The notes below the pieces were generated by a model. It ran no database searches. It was not told where the DNA came from and saw nothing but the letters and a program-made list of their open reading frames with translations. The translations under genes and the position numbers were made by a program. Shown here piece by piece: positions 11,001 through 22,740 of a stretch of 64,000 bases of DNA. The stretch's first letter is position 1. Every line of letters begins with the position of its first letter. Origin of the DNA: Oncomelania hupensis (taxonomy: Eukaryota > Mollusca > Gastropoda > Littorinimorpha > Pomatiopsidae); assembly GCA_036898135.1 (NCBI GenBank), contig CM072519.1:39825549-39889548 (forward strand), in the 5' to 3' direction.

Positions 11001-11500
11001 NNNNNNNNNNNNNNNNNNNNNNNNNNNNNNNNNNNNNNNNNNNNNNNNNNNNNNNNNNNNNNNNNNNNNNNNNNNNNNNNNNNNNNNNNNNNNNNNNNNN
11101 NNNNNNNNNNNNNNNNNNNNNNNNNNNNNNNNNNNNNNNNNNNNNNNNNNNNNNNNNNNNNNNNNNNNNNNNNNNNNNNNNNNNNNNNNNNNNNNNNNNN
11201 NNNNNNNNNNNNNNNNNNNNNNNNNNNNNNNNNNNNNNNNNNNNNNNNNNNNNNNNNNNNNNNNNNNNNNNNNNNNNNNNNNNNNNNNNNNNNNNNNNNN
11301 NNNNNNNNNNNNNNNNNNNNNNNNNNNNNNNNNNNNNNNNNNNNNNNNNNNNNNNNNNNNNNNNNNNNNNNNNNNNNNNNNNNNNNNNNNNNNNNNNNNN
11401 NNNNNNNNNNNNNNNNNNNNNNNNNNNNNNNNNNNNNNNNNNNNNNNNNNNNNNNNNNNNNNNNNNNNNNNNNNNNNNNNNNNNNNNNNNNNNNNNNNNN
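11001..11500. other. Assembly gap of exactly 500 N
   Basis: A run of exactly 500 N. The round number suggests a scaffolding placeholder, so the true distance between 11000 and 11501 is unknown. Apparent ORFs across it are artefacts. Confidence 0.98.
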
Positions 11501-11823
11501 ATTCGACTTACTACACACTTTTAAAAAACCAGTTCACTTAGTGATCTTTGTAGACACGTTACTTTCATAGTTCTGTGCTTATATTATTAGCAGCACTCTT
11601 GAGATATATTGGACTGATGATATTGTTCTTTTTTTGTTGGGTTGGGTTTAAACTGGCGTCTTTTTAACGTTTCTTTTTAATAATGAGTAAAAGCTTTGTT
11701 AAAAGCATTGAACAACTTAATAAAGGAATACACAAGAAACAATATCCTGACACCGTTTGTTGTCTACAACAAATGAGATTTTGACATTGCATAAAATAAA
11801 AGGAAAGGGACAAAACACTTTAT

Positions 11824-11826
<3 letters not shown>

Positions 11827-11875
<49 letters not shown>

Positions 11876-12105
11876 AGGATGCTATACGCGCCTTACCCCA
11901 AATCATTCAGGCTCAAAGCGCGGCGACCTATACCAACATACACGCTCACCTGTCTCATCCACCCTCACACATACCAAACACACATCAATCACTCAAACAG
12001 GTGGGGTAAAGGCAGGGAGATCGCTATTAGAAGACGGAAAGAAAATCGAATTTTTATTTTTGAAATTTTTATATTGACTGCGTCCTGTACCATTATTGAA
12101 GTAAC
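11827..12105 (-). mobile_element. SINE-B 3' fragment with (ATT)n tail
   Basis: An (AAT)n tract (11826-11874) is followed by sequence matching 15040-15270, including ttaccccaaat, the CTCACACATA block and gctattagaa.acggaaa. On the minus strand this is the 3' half of SINE-B ending in (ATT)n. The tRNA head and central domain are missing (5' truncation). The small ORFs through it are not genes. Confidence 0.75.
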
Positions 12106-12131
12106 GTCTAATAAACTGCGATAACCAACAA

Positions 12132-12259
<128 letters not shown>

Positions 12260-12573
12260 TTACACACACACACCCACACACCCACACACAATGAATTGAT
12301 TTAAAAGGAACCTATTGATTTAAAAATATTCCTCCTTTTCTCGACAGCATGCCACAAGATTAGTGTTTACTGCCTGATTTCAAAGAATCAAGAAATCACT
12401 TCAATTAAAACAAAATTTTGATTGGATTCTGCACCCAGTACTTTAGTTTCTTTTATGTTTGGAGATGTTCCTTTTCATGTACGAACAAAGCTCTTCGCTT
12501 CTAAATGCTCATGAGGTTGCACTCAAAATGTAAAGAGTTTATTTGCGTGTAGAAAGTGACTGCTTCTGTGCAG

Positions 12574-12730
12574 AAGAAGAAGAAGAAGAAGAAGAATGGA
12601 TTCCAAATACGCGCTTTTCCCCAAATCACCACTCAGACTCAAAGCGCTGTGATCTGTTCCCACATACATGCTCACATGTTTCACCCACTCTCACACACGC
12701 AAGCACATGTGGTGTAAAGACAGTTTATGC
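12574..12730 (-). mobile_element. SINE-B 3' fragment with (TTC)n tail
   Basis: A short (GAA)n tract followed by sequence homologous to 11880-12010 and 15050-15180 (cgcttttccccaaatcac, caaagcgctgtgatctgttc, ctcacatgtttca). Same strand as the other SINE-B copies, but with a TTC rather than ATT tail. Confidence 0.7.
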
Positions 12731-14627
12731 TGTAGTGTCACTGCATTCCCGCGACCTGACGTAAAATTAACTACATCCAGGGTTTTTCCACAACTGGTAG
12801 TGATTTTTTTTTTTTAAACTCTGCATTCCACTTGTAAAGATGTTGCTCACACTCATCTTGAAGCGATTTTGTTCCCAAGAATACATTCCAAATTTTAATT
12901 ACTTTGTTGAAAAGAAAGCACCTAACTCCCCTCAACTCGAAAAGAGTACACTCGTCTTCTTGTTCTCTGCGTTACGAGCAGTGAAAGTACTATAGTTAGA
13001 CGCATAGCGTATGACAGATTTATAATAGACAGATGCATACCCTATTCTGAACATCAGCCTGAGGAAGAAACACTATAATGTTGGATTAGTTGCCTCAGTG
13101 ACCACAAAAAAGTAGTTTACGTTGCCAAGCGGAGTGGAAGACTTGTCTAATTAAGACCAGTGGAAAAAAACGACAGTTATTTAGTTAATAAATATGAGGA
13201 ATATATTTTTGTTTAAAAGTCTATTGCTCCTTTCCACCAATAAATAGTACAACTTGGAACGTAGTTAATATTATCCACACAATCAATGCGACATTAAAGC
13301 TGCATCGCCTCAAACACTTACGTTTCTTTCTGGCTGCCTTTTCCTTCTCCCTTCCGCTGTACCAGTCTTAATTTTACTTGCTCCCTCAGACTCCCGCTAG
13401 AACGCTTAAAAAGGAAAACGCTCAGTGAGGGGAAAGGAAAAGAAGGGACTTAGCTTATACGGGAGGCCGGGAGTCATGTTGGTACAAATAAGATTTTGGG
13501 TTGGCATCCCCCAACGTGCAACCCCCGGTTCTCACCATGCAGGTGTGATCCGCTATCCCACCCACCTCCCCACCCTACCCCACCCCATTCTGCCCTTCTC
13601 TCACCAAGCCAAATATATAGTTAATTACGACGAAACCCCGCTGTTGACACCCGAGTCCAATATCCCTCAATCACCAACCACCTTGGATTGAAAGAGAACA
13701 AAAAAAAGTTTCGTCAGGAATAGATGGGAGTCGACGTAAGCAAGAGCAAAAGGAGCGGGCAAGGAGAGGCTGGGGTGGAATGAAGATGGTAGAAGGAGGG
13801 TAAAAGGTTGAGTTTGCAAGAGGAGAGCGTGCAGTGTTCGTACAGTGTGGGTCAACAGCCCCATTTGACGTTACGCAAACGTTAACAAAGCCAATCAGCC
13901 GTAAGGCAATCACAGCCCAACAACACCTGTGGGACCATACAGAGAACGGTAAAATGAGATGGGAAGGAAAGTGCTGTAGGGGAAACCAACAAAAGTTAGT
14001 ATTTTATTTTGTGGGTTACTGAGGTTGTTATAAAATCACAAGAAGAAGAGAAGACAAATAATGCTAGAAAGTATACGATTACACCATTGTGCCACCACCC
14101 TGCCGTCAGCTATTGTCAAAACAAAGGGGAAGACAGAATGCGCTACTGTTGTTGCTGTTTTATCGAGGCGGCTATGGAACTTGATGCTTATATAGATAGC
14201 TTCAGACTTGGGGGAAAAGCATACCTCAGCGTACTCTCAAGGGTAAAGCAGAGGAAGAAAGAACGCAACCAATGAGGCGAAATGTGTATGACAAAAACTG
14301 TTATTTGCAGTCTCGTTCACGTACAGATAGGTTTTTCTTGCTGACCCTGATATAGGGTTTCCGTTGTCAAACCACGTGAAATACATCTGCTACAAGAAAT
14401 GCCAGAACTTGCAGACCTTAGGGAAAACAAAAGAGTTTACTAAATACAAAAAGAAGCAACGCCTGCGTTTCTTATCAGTTGCTGTTTACCATGCACCGAT
14501 GCAGACCCTTAGCTTTCGTTGGAACTAATTAGTGGAGTTGGTTTGCTACAGTTTCAGATAATTGTTTCGATCAAGATTATTTTCCGGCTTTATCATTTTG
14601 ACCTTGGCACCTATATACTACATACTT
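12731..14627. other. No recognisable feature
   Basis: About 1.9 kb of unique-looking sequence. Short ORFs on both strands (13425-13691, 13671-13913, 14009-14275) show no family resemblance. A CCCCACC-rich block lies at 13555-13600. I would not annotate a gene. Confidence 0.5.
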
Positions 14628-14756
14628 TCCTCCTCCTCCTCCTCCTCCTCCTCCTCCTCCTCCTTCTTCTTCTTCTTCTTCTTCTTCTTCTTCTTCTTCT
14701 TCTTTTCTTCTTCTTCTTCTTCTTCTTCTTCTTCTTCTTCTCTTCTTCTTCTTCTT
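14628..14756. repeat. (TCC)n then (TTC)n array
   Basis: About 36 bp of TCC repeats run into about 95 bp of TTC repeats with two short breaks. Long GAA/TTC tracts can form triplexes. Confidence 0.95.
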
Positions 14757-15029
14757 GTGTGCGGTCATTGATATGGTACATTTACTAATACACGTATTCA
14801 GTTATTTCAAAACCAAGCACACACAAGAATAAACTTTTGGCAAAACTTGGCAAACAGGAGAAATGTGGGTTGACAGGTCATTGGTCCGATTTTTATGAAG
14901 AGGAAGAATACATACATGTCTAGTTACTTCCCTCTCTACTCCTACCCTGTATCAATGCTTACTCTAAACTGACATTAGGCGCCCTGGTTGTTCAAATGTG
15001 GAAAACTTTTAAATAATAATACTCGATGA

Positions 15030-15420
15030 ATAATACGGATGCTATATACGTGCTTTTCCCCAAATTACTAATCATGCTCAAAAGCTCGGCGATCTGTTTC
15101 AACATACATTCTCACATGTTTCATCTACTCTCACACACATAGCAAACACACATCTATCACTCAAACATGTGGTTTAAAGGCAGGAAAATCGCTATTAGAA
15201 AACGGAAAGGAAATCGAAGTTTTATTTTTGAATGTTTTTGAAAATATTGACTGCATCCAATACCATTATTGAATGGAGGGAGGAAACCGAAGTGCCCGGA
15301 GAAAACCCTTGGTGACCTGAATAGTCTCGTACCTAAGTCACATAAGTTCGCCCCTCGCAGGAATCGAACCCGCGACCTTCGGCATAAGAAAGCAGCTCAC
15401 TATTAACTGAGAAGTATATG
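15030..15420 (-). mobile_element. SINE-B: longest copy, tRNA-like head plus central domain
   Basis: Read on the minus strand: a diverged tRNA-like head with B box ggttcgattcc (complement at 15360-15370); a linker; a central block ggttttctccgggcacttcgg (complement about 15280-15308); then the 3' part shared with the fragments at 11.9 and 12.6 kb, ending near an ATT-type tail at 15030. The central block also occurs in the different SINE at 49868-50433. The head is too diverged to name a parent tRNA. Confidence 0.72.
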
Positions 15421-15895
15421 TAAACCTGGAAAGTGGATGCCTCATTCCGTACTTTCTTTTATTGATTTCAACGGCAACTTTGTAACGGAATAACATACTG
15501 AGCCGTGATCGCAGTTGTTGGTGGTTGGGCAGACCCACACTGCGTAGCTGAGACTAGCCCAGGCTAACGTTCGCCTCTTCGCTAACTTGTGAAAACCTCA
15601 ACCACGCTGTGAAATGCGAGACCACCCCTTTCAATAACGACTCTGCTGCAGCATACTAAATCGCGTCAAACACCAATCACTGACCTTTCTTCCCAGTCCT
15701 GTTAGTCCAAAGAAATTGCAGAACCTCCCTGAGCCGATACTAACTTTTGTTTGCCTTCTCGAAATTTACACGTTCCGATGACCTACGGACTATACCAGCC
15801 AGAAAAAAATATCACCATTCGAAGCTTTTCTGTTTGTTCTTTATGAATCTGTGTGTTTATTTAGTTTTTACTGCTTCATATGCCTTTTCGTGGTG

Positions 15896-16200
15896 GGTGT
15901 GTGAGTGTGTGTGCGTGTGTGTGTGTGTGTTTGTTTGTTTGTTTGTTTGTTTGTTGGCCTTTCTTATAACCCTATATCGTTCGGATCGAACACAAGGCAC
16001 TTTATATTTAAGTGGAAAAAATAGTGAGTTTGACAGTTCGCGATTTTTTTTTTAACTTCTTCGAAAACTTTATGCTTTATGCAAGTTATTGCTTTTCTGA
16101 CATGATAAATTGGATTTCTATAGTCTAGACATTGTTTGCCTTTTTGTGGGTGCGTGTGAGTGTGTGGGTGTGTGTGTGTGTGTGTGTGTGCGTGTGTGTA
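15896..16200. repeat. (GT)n/(GTTT)n tracts
   Basis: GT and GTTT repeats at 15896-15955 and GT repeats at 16148-16200, separated by unique AT-rich sequence. Confidence 0.9.
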
Positions 16201-17894
16201 ACGTGAATTAAATAGCATACTACATATAATAAGATCAACTATAACCATTTCAGTTCCAGACACGAAGAAACAAAACTAAATTGCATCTTAGCAAGAGCGT
16301 GGGGAGTGGAGCACTTGATGAAGTCTATGACGAGGCAGAAAAATTGCGGTTCATGTATCTTTTATAACTCTGTGGATGGATATGCGCGCGCACGCACACA
16401 CATATACACACGCACACGCGCGCGCACACACACACACATACTCATTCACTAAGAGGACCCAGAAGTAGGAAGTCACCGTGCTGTTGCAATGTTCGTGACG
16501 GGTTGAGGGAGTCATCTCCTTAAAAATATCTCCATGACCTCCAGCAGTGGAGGCGACAGGAGATATAGTGGACATTATTTTTACCTCGCTGGTTGTGTGC
16601 CACAACAGATTAATAACTTTTTAGATGGTCCAAAGATTTGAGTTTCTAAGATCAGCGTGAGAATCTCAATTTTGCTGTTGTTTGTATTATTGTTGTTTTT
16701 TTTGTTTGGTTTTTAAAATGTAAATGTTTTGAGTATCTCACTTTCTGAGATACTAGTATTTAAATAAAATGAATGTTTATACTTCGATACTTGTTATTGA
16801 GGCGGCGCTATAATAGGTAGCCAAGTCCAGGCAAATATATGTGTTTATGTAGAGTTGATATTGTATAGATCTCGCCCTTTGTTACTCAACTATAGCAAGG
16901 TCTAATTTTTTTAAATGATCGAGATTCTGACATTCAATTGAATCGCCATCCTTGTTATTGAAACGCCCCTCTAATATAGGTGGCCACGGTTACTGCTACT
17001 CCAAGGGCGATTCTTCTTCAGACAAACAGTGGACAGAGGGAACACTTCTAATATATTTCTTGCCCCTTAGGGGCTCGTATAGATGTCGCACAGCACTAGT
17101 GCTTCGTATCTGCGCAGTCGGAGGAAATGTTGCAATTGGAATGGAGAAATATCCTCCTCCTATCTTTTTAACGTTAAAATGTATTCCCTATGCCACTCAC
17201 GGGCGTAAACTTGGACAGTGTGTCTGTGCTGTCACACACGCATCCGAGCGGGTAGTTTTGGTAATTGGTTTTCACGGAGACACATTTCAAAAGTGTTATT
17301 TAAAGGTGGAGTGTGGGTATTTGGGTGGGATTATGGGTGTGCGTCTCCTTCTTGCTTCTGCTTTAACTAGGAAAGCAAAAATCCGAGTGAGTCGGGGAAA
17401 TTGTACTACTTGCTAGGATTTGCAGATTTTATTTTAATTTTTTTGATAATTGTATGTTACGAAATCATGTTGTGATCAGTTTATTCCTTTATTAATATTT
17501 AGTAGATAGAATGGTACCATTTTAGCTTATATGTGCATTGTGTGAGTGTGTTTTAGTGTTTTTTGTTTTTTTTACATGTTTATTTTGGTCTGTGTTGTTC
17601 ATTTTTCAAGTATATACAATTATTATAGAATTAATATTATGTTCATAATGTTTTCTTTTTGTTTTATGTGCTGTTAATCCATCACGATTCCTGCCAATAC
17701 AGGTAAGTGAATGTAGCATTACCCTCCCATCTGCTTCTCACTCCCTCCCTCCCTCCCTCCCTCTCTCTCTCTCTCTCTCCCCCCTCTCTATCTCTCTCTC
17801 TCTCTCTCCCTCGCAGACTCTGTCCGTCTGTGTGTCTCTCTCCCACTCTCTCTCTTCTTTTCTCACTCACCTTTGCGAGTGGAGATTACAAGGA

Positions 17895-17968
<74 letters not shown>

Positions 17969-18630
17969 CCTCTCTCTCCTCTTCTCTCCTCTTCTCTCCT
18001 ACCCCCTTCTACCCTGCGAGTGGAGGTTACAAGGACAGCAATAAGTGTTTGCAGGGTAGCGTAACTGAGTGACTTGTTTCTACTATTGTTTTTTTTTTTT
18101 TGTGTCTTCATGTGACGAATGCTTTCTGACTAAAACATTTCTCACTTAGACATCGGTTCTTGAACAAATGCTTGAGTACTGTTGCAGAAATTATGTAAGG
18201 CTTTGCTCTTACCCTTCGTGTGTAACGTTCATTGGGTGAAAAATACCCCATGTATTATTTATTTGTGTGTTTGTGCTTGTATGATTTTAGTACATTTGGG
18301 ATTCCATATCCTTAGTCACCGGGAAACAGGTTCATAATTTAAATACCAGCCTATGAATTTAAAAATAATATCTCGTAAAGGAATTATGACAGTAGGTGTT
18401 CAGCATCGTTTGGGGGGTTTGGAAACTGTGTTAAGTGTTCTGATGTGTGCCAAAAATAACTGGCATATAGTCAGATCTAACCCGTGTTACCATACCAACA
18501 CGAATAACTGTGTTCTTTAGTTTAGTTGACTTTATTAGTTCTTTGGGGAAAAAAATGCTTTTATGACTACATTTTGTTGTTACTCGGATAGCCCAGATGC
18601 ATGTTAAAAGGGCAGGTTGACGTGATGGAT

Positions 18631-19315
18631 TCAAATTTCACTGTATTTCGTTTTTGATTTTAAAGTACACTTGGCATTAGCTAAACCAAACTGCATCATA
18701 TTAACATGTCGTGCTTTGATTTTTCTAGATAGCCTTACTATGGTTATTTTATAAAATGCAGAATCGGTATACGGCACATGCACTGTCGTTCATTGTCTGC
18801 ATTTGTGAAATTGCACTCCCATGGTTGGATAGGCGGGCAGCAAGATGGATTAAAATGCTGCAGTGTTTCGTTGTGTCAATTTTGGTTTTCTCTAATGGGA
18901 TTTCCCAATATTATTCTATGTGGCCGTTTTATTATAGTTTCTAGGCAATTCCACACATTGATTTATATTCTATAATTACTTGCAATCTGTCTTTTTTTTT
19001 TTTTTTTTTTTCGAATGAATAACGGACGCATTGAGAGAGGATTCGATTACGCAGCAGATACATTTATAAACTGAAAATATTTTGTAAATCAAAACATTAG
19101 TTATCTTTTCAAATCTCAATATATTTCTATTTCAAACACAATTTATTTCATTTTTTTTATTATTTTTTTATGTTTTATTCTTTTATTATTTTATTTTTTT
19201 TTTTTTGGTTACTAAGTTTGTATTTTAGATATTGCAATTAATTGGAATATTGTTTTTTTTTTTTGTGCTTATGTTGGGTACAAGTTTCAATAAATTTTTT
19301 TGTAATGTTTACATA
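18631..19315. other. Copy-2-specific segment replacing 2251-2697
   Basis: Bounded by sequence that aligns to copy 1 on both sides. The left junction joins gatgg to attcaaatttcac, a word found in copy 1 about 300 bp later (2547), so copy 2 could carry a ~297-bp deletion plus further AT-rich change. T runs of 9-22 occur at 18990-19260. No gene seen. Confidence 0.7.
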
Positions 19316-20006
19316 AAACAACTGGCCTTTCCTTTCATAAGCAAGGAGAATATCAGATTGCAACAGACCAGTATAGCCACTCTCGAAGAACTACACAGCT
19401 CCGTCCCGTTAACACACAGTCTGCTTTGAAGTACTGCAGAACAATTGGTGGTCCTATCCCTCGGATTGCAGACCGAGCACTCGAGGCAACGAACGAGACA
19501 CGTATGCTCCTTGCCTTGATGTGCTGTGATGTTGTTGTGTCACGGATATTGGGTGCAAGAGGGGAATGAGACAAATCCATCTCAACCGGAACTCCAGACC
19601 CGCTGAGCAGCAAGCTTTGCCACATTCTGCGGAGAAGACGGTGCCATGTATCGTTGTACCATTTTGGCTAAGCGCAGATACTAGCTTTAGCTCAACTAAC
19701 TGCAGAGCATGCGAGGCCAGAAGAAAATGCCTAACCCGTACTCCCCCAACCTAGACACACATTCAACAATCAAAAATTCTAACAGCCTCCAACAAAGTCT
19801 TAATAACCTCTGATATACTCATAGGTCCATCGAGCTCACCTTTTGACACATAATAGATATTTCTTTTCTTATCTACTTGTTCCCACGGGTTGCATCTCCT
19901 TAAGCTATGTAGAAAAATGGAAGAAGCGCGCATGATAAAAGCACTGTTAGAACACGAATTCCTGTTTTTGTGTGGGCAAAGAAAATGACACTAACCATGA
20001 GACATA

Positions 20007-20528
20007 CAGGGGGTCCTCGAGTTACGACGTTGATCAGTTCGTTGGACGCGTCGTAACCCGATTTCATCGTTACGTAAGTCGGAACGTAAAGAAAAATACC
20101 TGTACTGTACGTACAGTGCTATCAGATCGCTTTATAAAGTCCATTTTAACGTCCATGGTGATGGCCTTTCTTTTCTTTGATGCATTACCATCAGAAGAGT
20201 CTGACTTACGTTTGGGCGCCATAACCAAGGGCAAAAAACGATAAAACACGTGAGAGAGATAGACGGCGTAAACAACCAAAAAGGCGTATGTACAGTGACT
20301 GAGCGTATGAAGCGACGCCAGCGTAGGAAGCGACACCATCTTCTCCGCCGTATAACCACAACAAAGCGTATTCGCCAGAAACTAGCTCCCGTTTGTTTAC
20401 GTCGCTCACGACGCTAAACCGCGTAAGACGGAACGACGCATAATATTATTTATTATATTTTTATGGGGAGGAGCGTCGTAACCACGAAACAACGTAAGTC
20501 GAGACCGGCGTGACCCGAGGATTTACTG
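20007..20528 (-). mobile_element. Tigger/pogo-like MITE, copy 2
   Basis: Same element as 3391-3912 at offset 16616, with the same ends, flanking TA and truncated transposase start (MAPKRK at 20222). No difference from copy 1 was noticed within the element. Confidence 0.82.
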
Positions 20529-20954
20529 TATTGATACCCCTGCCTGCAATTCGTTGCTGCGCCTTGCGTTGGTCTTGTGTTCGCCATATGGATTTATGCC
20601 CTAAGAGTTTTTAGGATTTGTGTGGCGAGGCTGACGTTTTTTGTTTAAGTTTGTTCGCTATTATCTCGGTGAACATACAAGAAATTGATTGTTCAGAACA
20701 ATGACGTAAATTTCAGGGCACAAAATATTACGTTGCTGAATTTAATTATACTGCTTGTACTTCCGTAATTTTCCGCGCATGCCTTTGGCGGGTATTATGT
20801 AGTGTGTTCGTTGTGGTGACCTTCGTGATGATACCAATACTATATAGCTGTCTTGGAGAGAAAGCTCCTTTGTCGGGACTCATTGGAGACAAAGAGCCCG
20901 GTAAAACATAACATAGGCTTTTATATATCGTTACTGAACGTTAGCATTAATGAT

Positions 20955-21024
<70 letters not shown>

Positions 21025-21803
21025 ACATCGTAAGATAAAAAGTTCCGTGATGTCTTGCTTCAGTTCTGATGCTCTGTATGGCTGTTAACGCAAACCTGGC
21101 GTTTGTATACCTGTTGCTTGGCCCGTGCCCATATGCTTATGTGGTTTTGCCACTAGAACGGGGAGACACTGTAAACTGCAAACGTAGAACTATCATAATA
21201 ACTCTGTGTCTGTAACGTACATTGCACAGACTCACTCTCTTAAGGCGGTACTACTACCCAGTCGTTACCTCTCCACTTGCATCAGTGATTGTAACAAAAG
21301 TATATATACACTACAAACTTCATCTTTTGCAAATATGTCAGACAGAAAGTAAATAATGGGTTAAAATGATATTTTTTTTGCTAAATATTAAATATTTTAG
21401 GATTTAAAAAAATATTGGTAAAAAACAAAGATTTCGCGTTACTAAAAATAGCAAATCTGGTTTTGCACACTTATTTTGAACACTAATGCTCCAATTGCTT
21501 TCATTTCTTCTGAGAATGCAGTAATATCAATTTATTGGATCCTATCATAGTTTGTTTTTTTTATTCGTTTACTATTTCATGATTTTCAAGGATATGATTT
21601 ATAAGCAAAATATTTCATTTTTTTAAAAGTCATCCATACCTAGTAAAAATTACAAATATCAACTAATCTAAAAATAGCTTTGATAGGATCCAGATATTTG
21701 AAGAGCCAATCTCTAATAGTTTTCGAGATAGGTTGTCAAAACCTTCAATACCGTGCATTTTCTCGGCAACTTTTCTACCCCTAAAAAATTGGAAAATATT
21801 TAT

Positions 21804-22187
21804 TTACCAGAAATCAGCACTAGTATCCTCAGACTGGTAAGGATGCCCTTCCATTTCTTCCAACACTTCATTTTTATGCAGCCTGGCTTTTCTCCCTGCA
21901 ATCCTGGCTTCATGTGATGACATTTTTGCTTGTCTTCGAGCGTTTCGGATGCAGTTTTGGAGCAGAAAATTGCAAAAACTGAACCTGCTACCCCATCTTT
22001 GAACCAAAATATCTCGAAAACTATTAAATTTTGACGGGAAAAAATATTGTACGTGAAAATTCAGCAATTTTTCTTTACAAAAACATGCTTTGCAACATTG
22101 AAGTAAAAAAAAAAATTTTTTTTTGTTGACTTCGACTGGGTAGTAGTAGAGGAGGAGAGGAGGTGGGTGAGAATCCCGTGAGGACAA
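21804..22187 (-). pseudogene. ORF with a possible transposase-like tail, copy 2
   Basis: Same 127-codon ORF as 5189-5572 with no amino-acid change seen. Since the copies may be two assemblies of one locus, the conservation says little about selection. Confidence 0.25.
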
Positions 22188-22428
22188 TGAAGATATTCTT
22201 GTCTTTGTTAGGTTTGTGCTCTGTGGGTGCCAGAAGCGATAAAAATTGCAAAAATTTTGTTTACTTCAGTGAATTTATTATTATTGTTACTTTGTTCTTA
22301 TTGTGCACGTTCTTCTTTCTACAGGCACTACACCTTACTCCCCACCACCACCTCCACGCACATACACACATCTCTACCCACCCATCCTCTCACCTTCTGA
22401 CCAACTTATCTATATCTTTTTCTCTCTC

Positions 22429-22477
<49 letters not shown>

Positions 22478-22740
22478 CTTTCTCTCTCTCTTTGTCTCTC
22501 TGTCTCTCTCTCTCCCTCTCCCTCTCTCTCTTTGAAAAAAAAAAAGGGAAATCAAAAGACATCTAACTAAAAGCCGTTATCAAGTTCACCCGGAAGAAAA
22601 ATTCAAACTCGCAGCATCCTTCTTTCGAGCTCCAAGTTTTTATTTTGTTTGGATGGGGTTGGGTGGTGGGATTGTTTGGCGGTTAGGGGTGGGGGGGGTG
22701 GAGAGAGGTCGAGGGTTTAGTGAGTTGGGGGAATTACGCA

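Noticed and set aside
10897..11541. 214-codon ORF spanning the gap
   Set aside because: Mostly N; an artefact of reading through the gap.
14577..14768. Arg/Glu-rich ORF on the minus strand
   Set aside because: Translation of TTC/TCC repeats.
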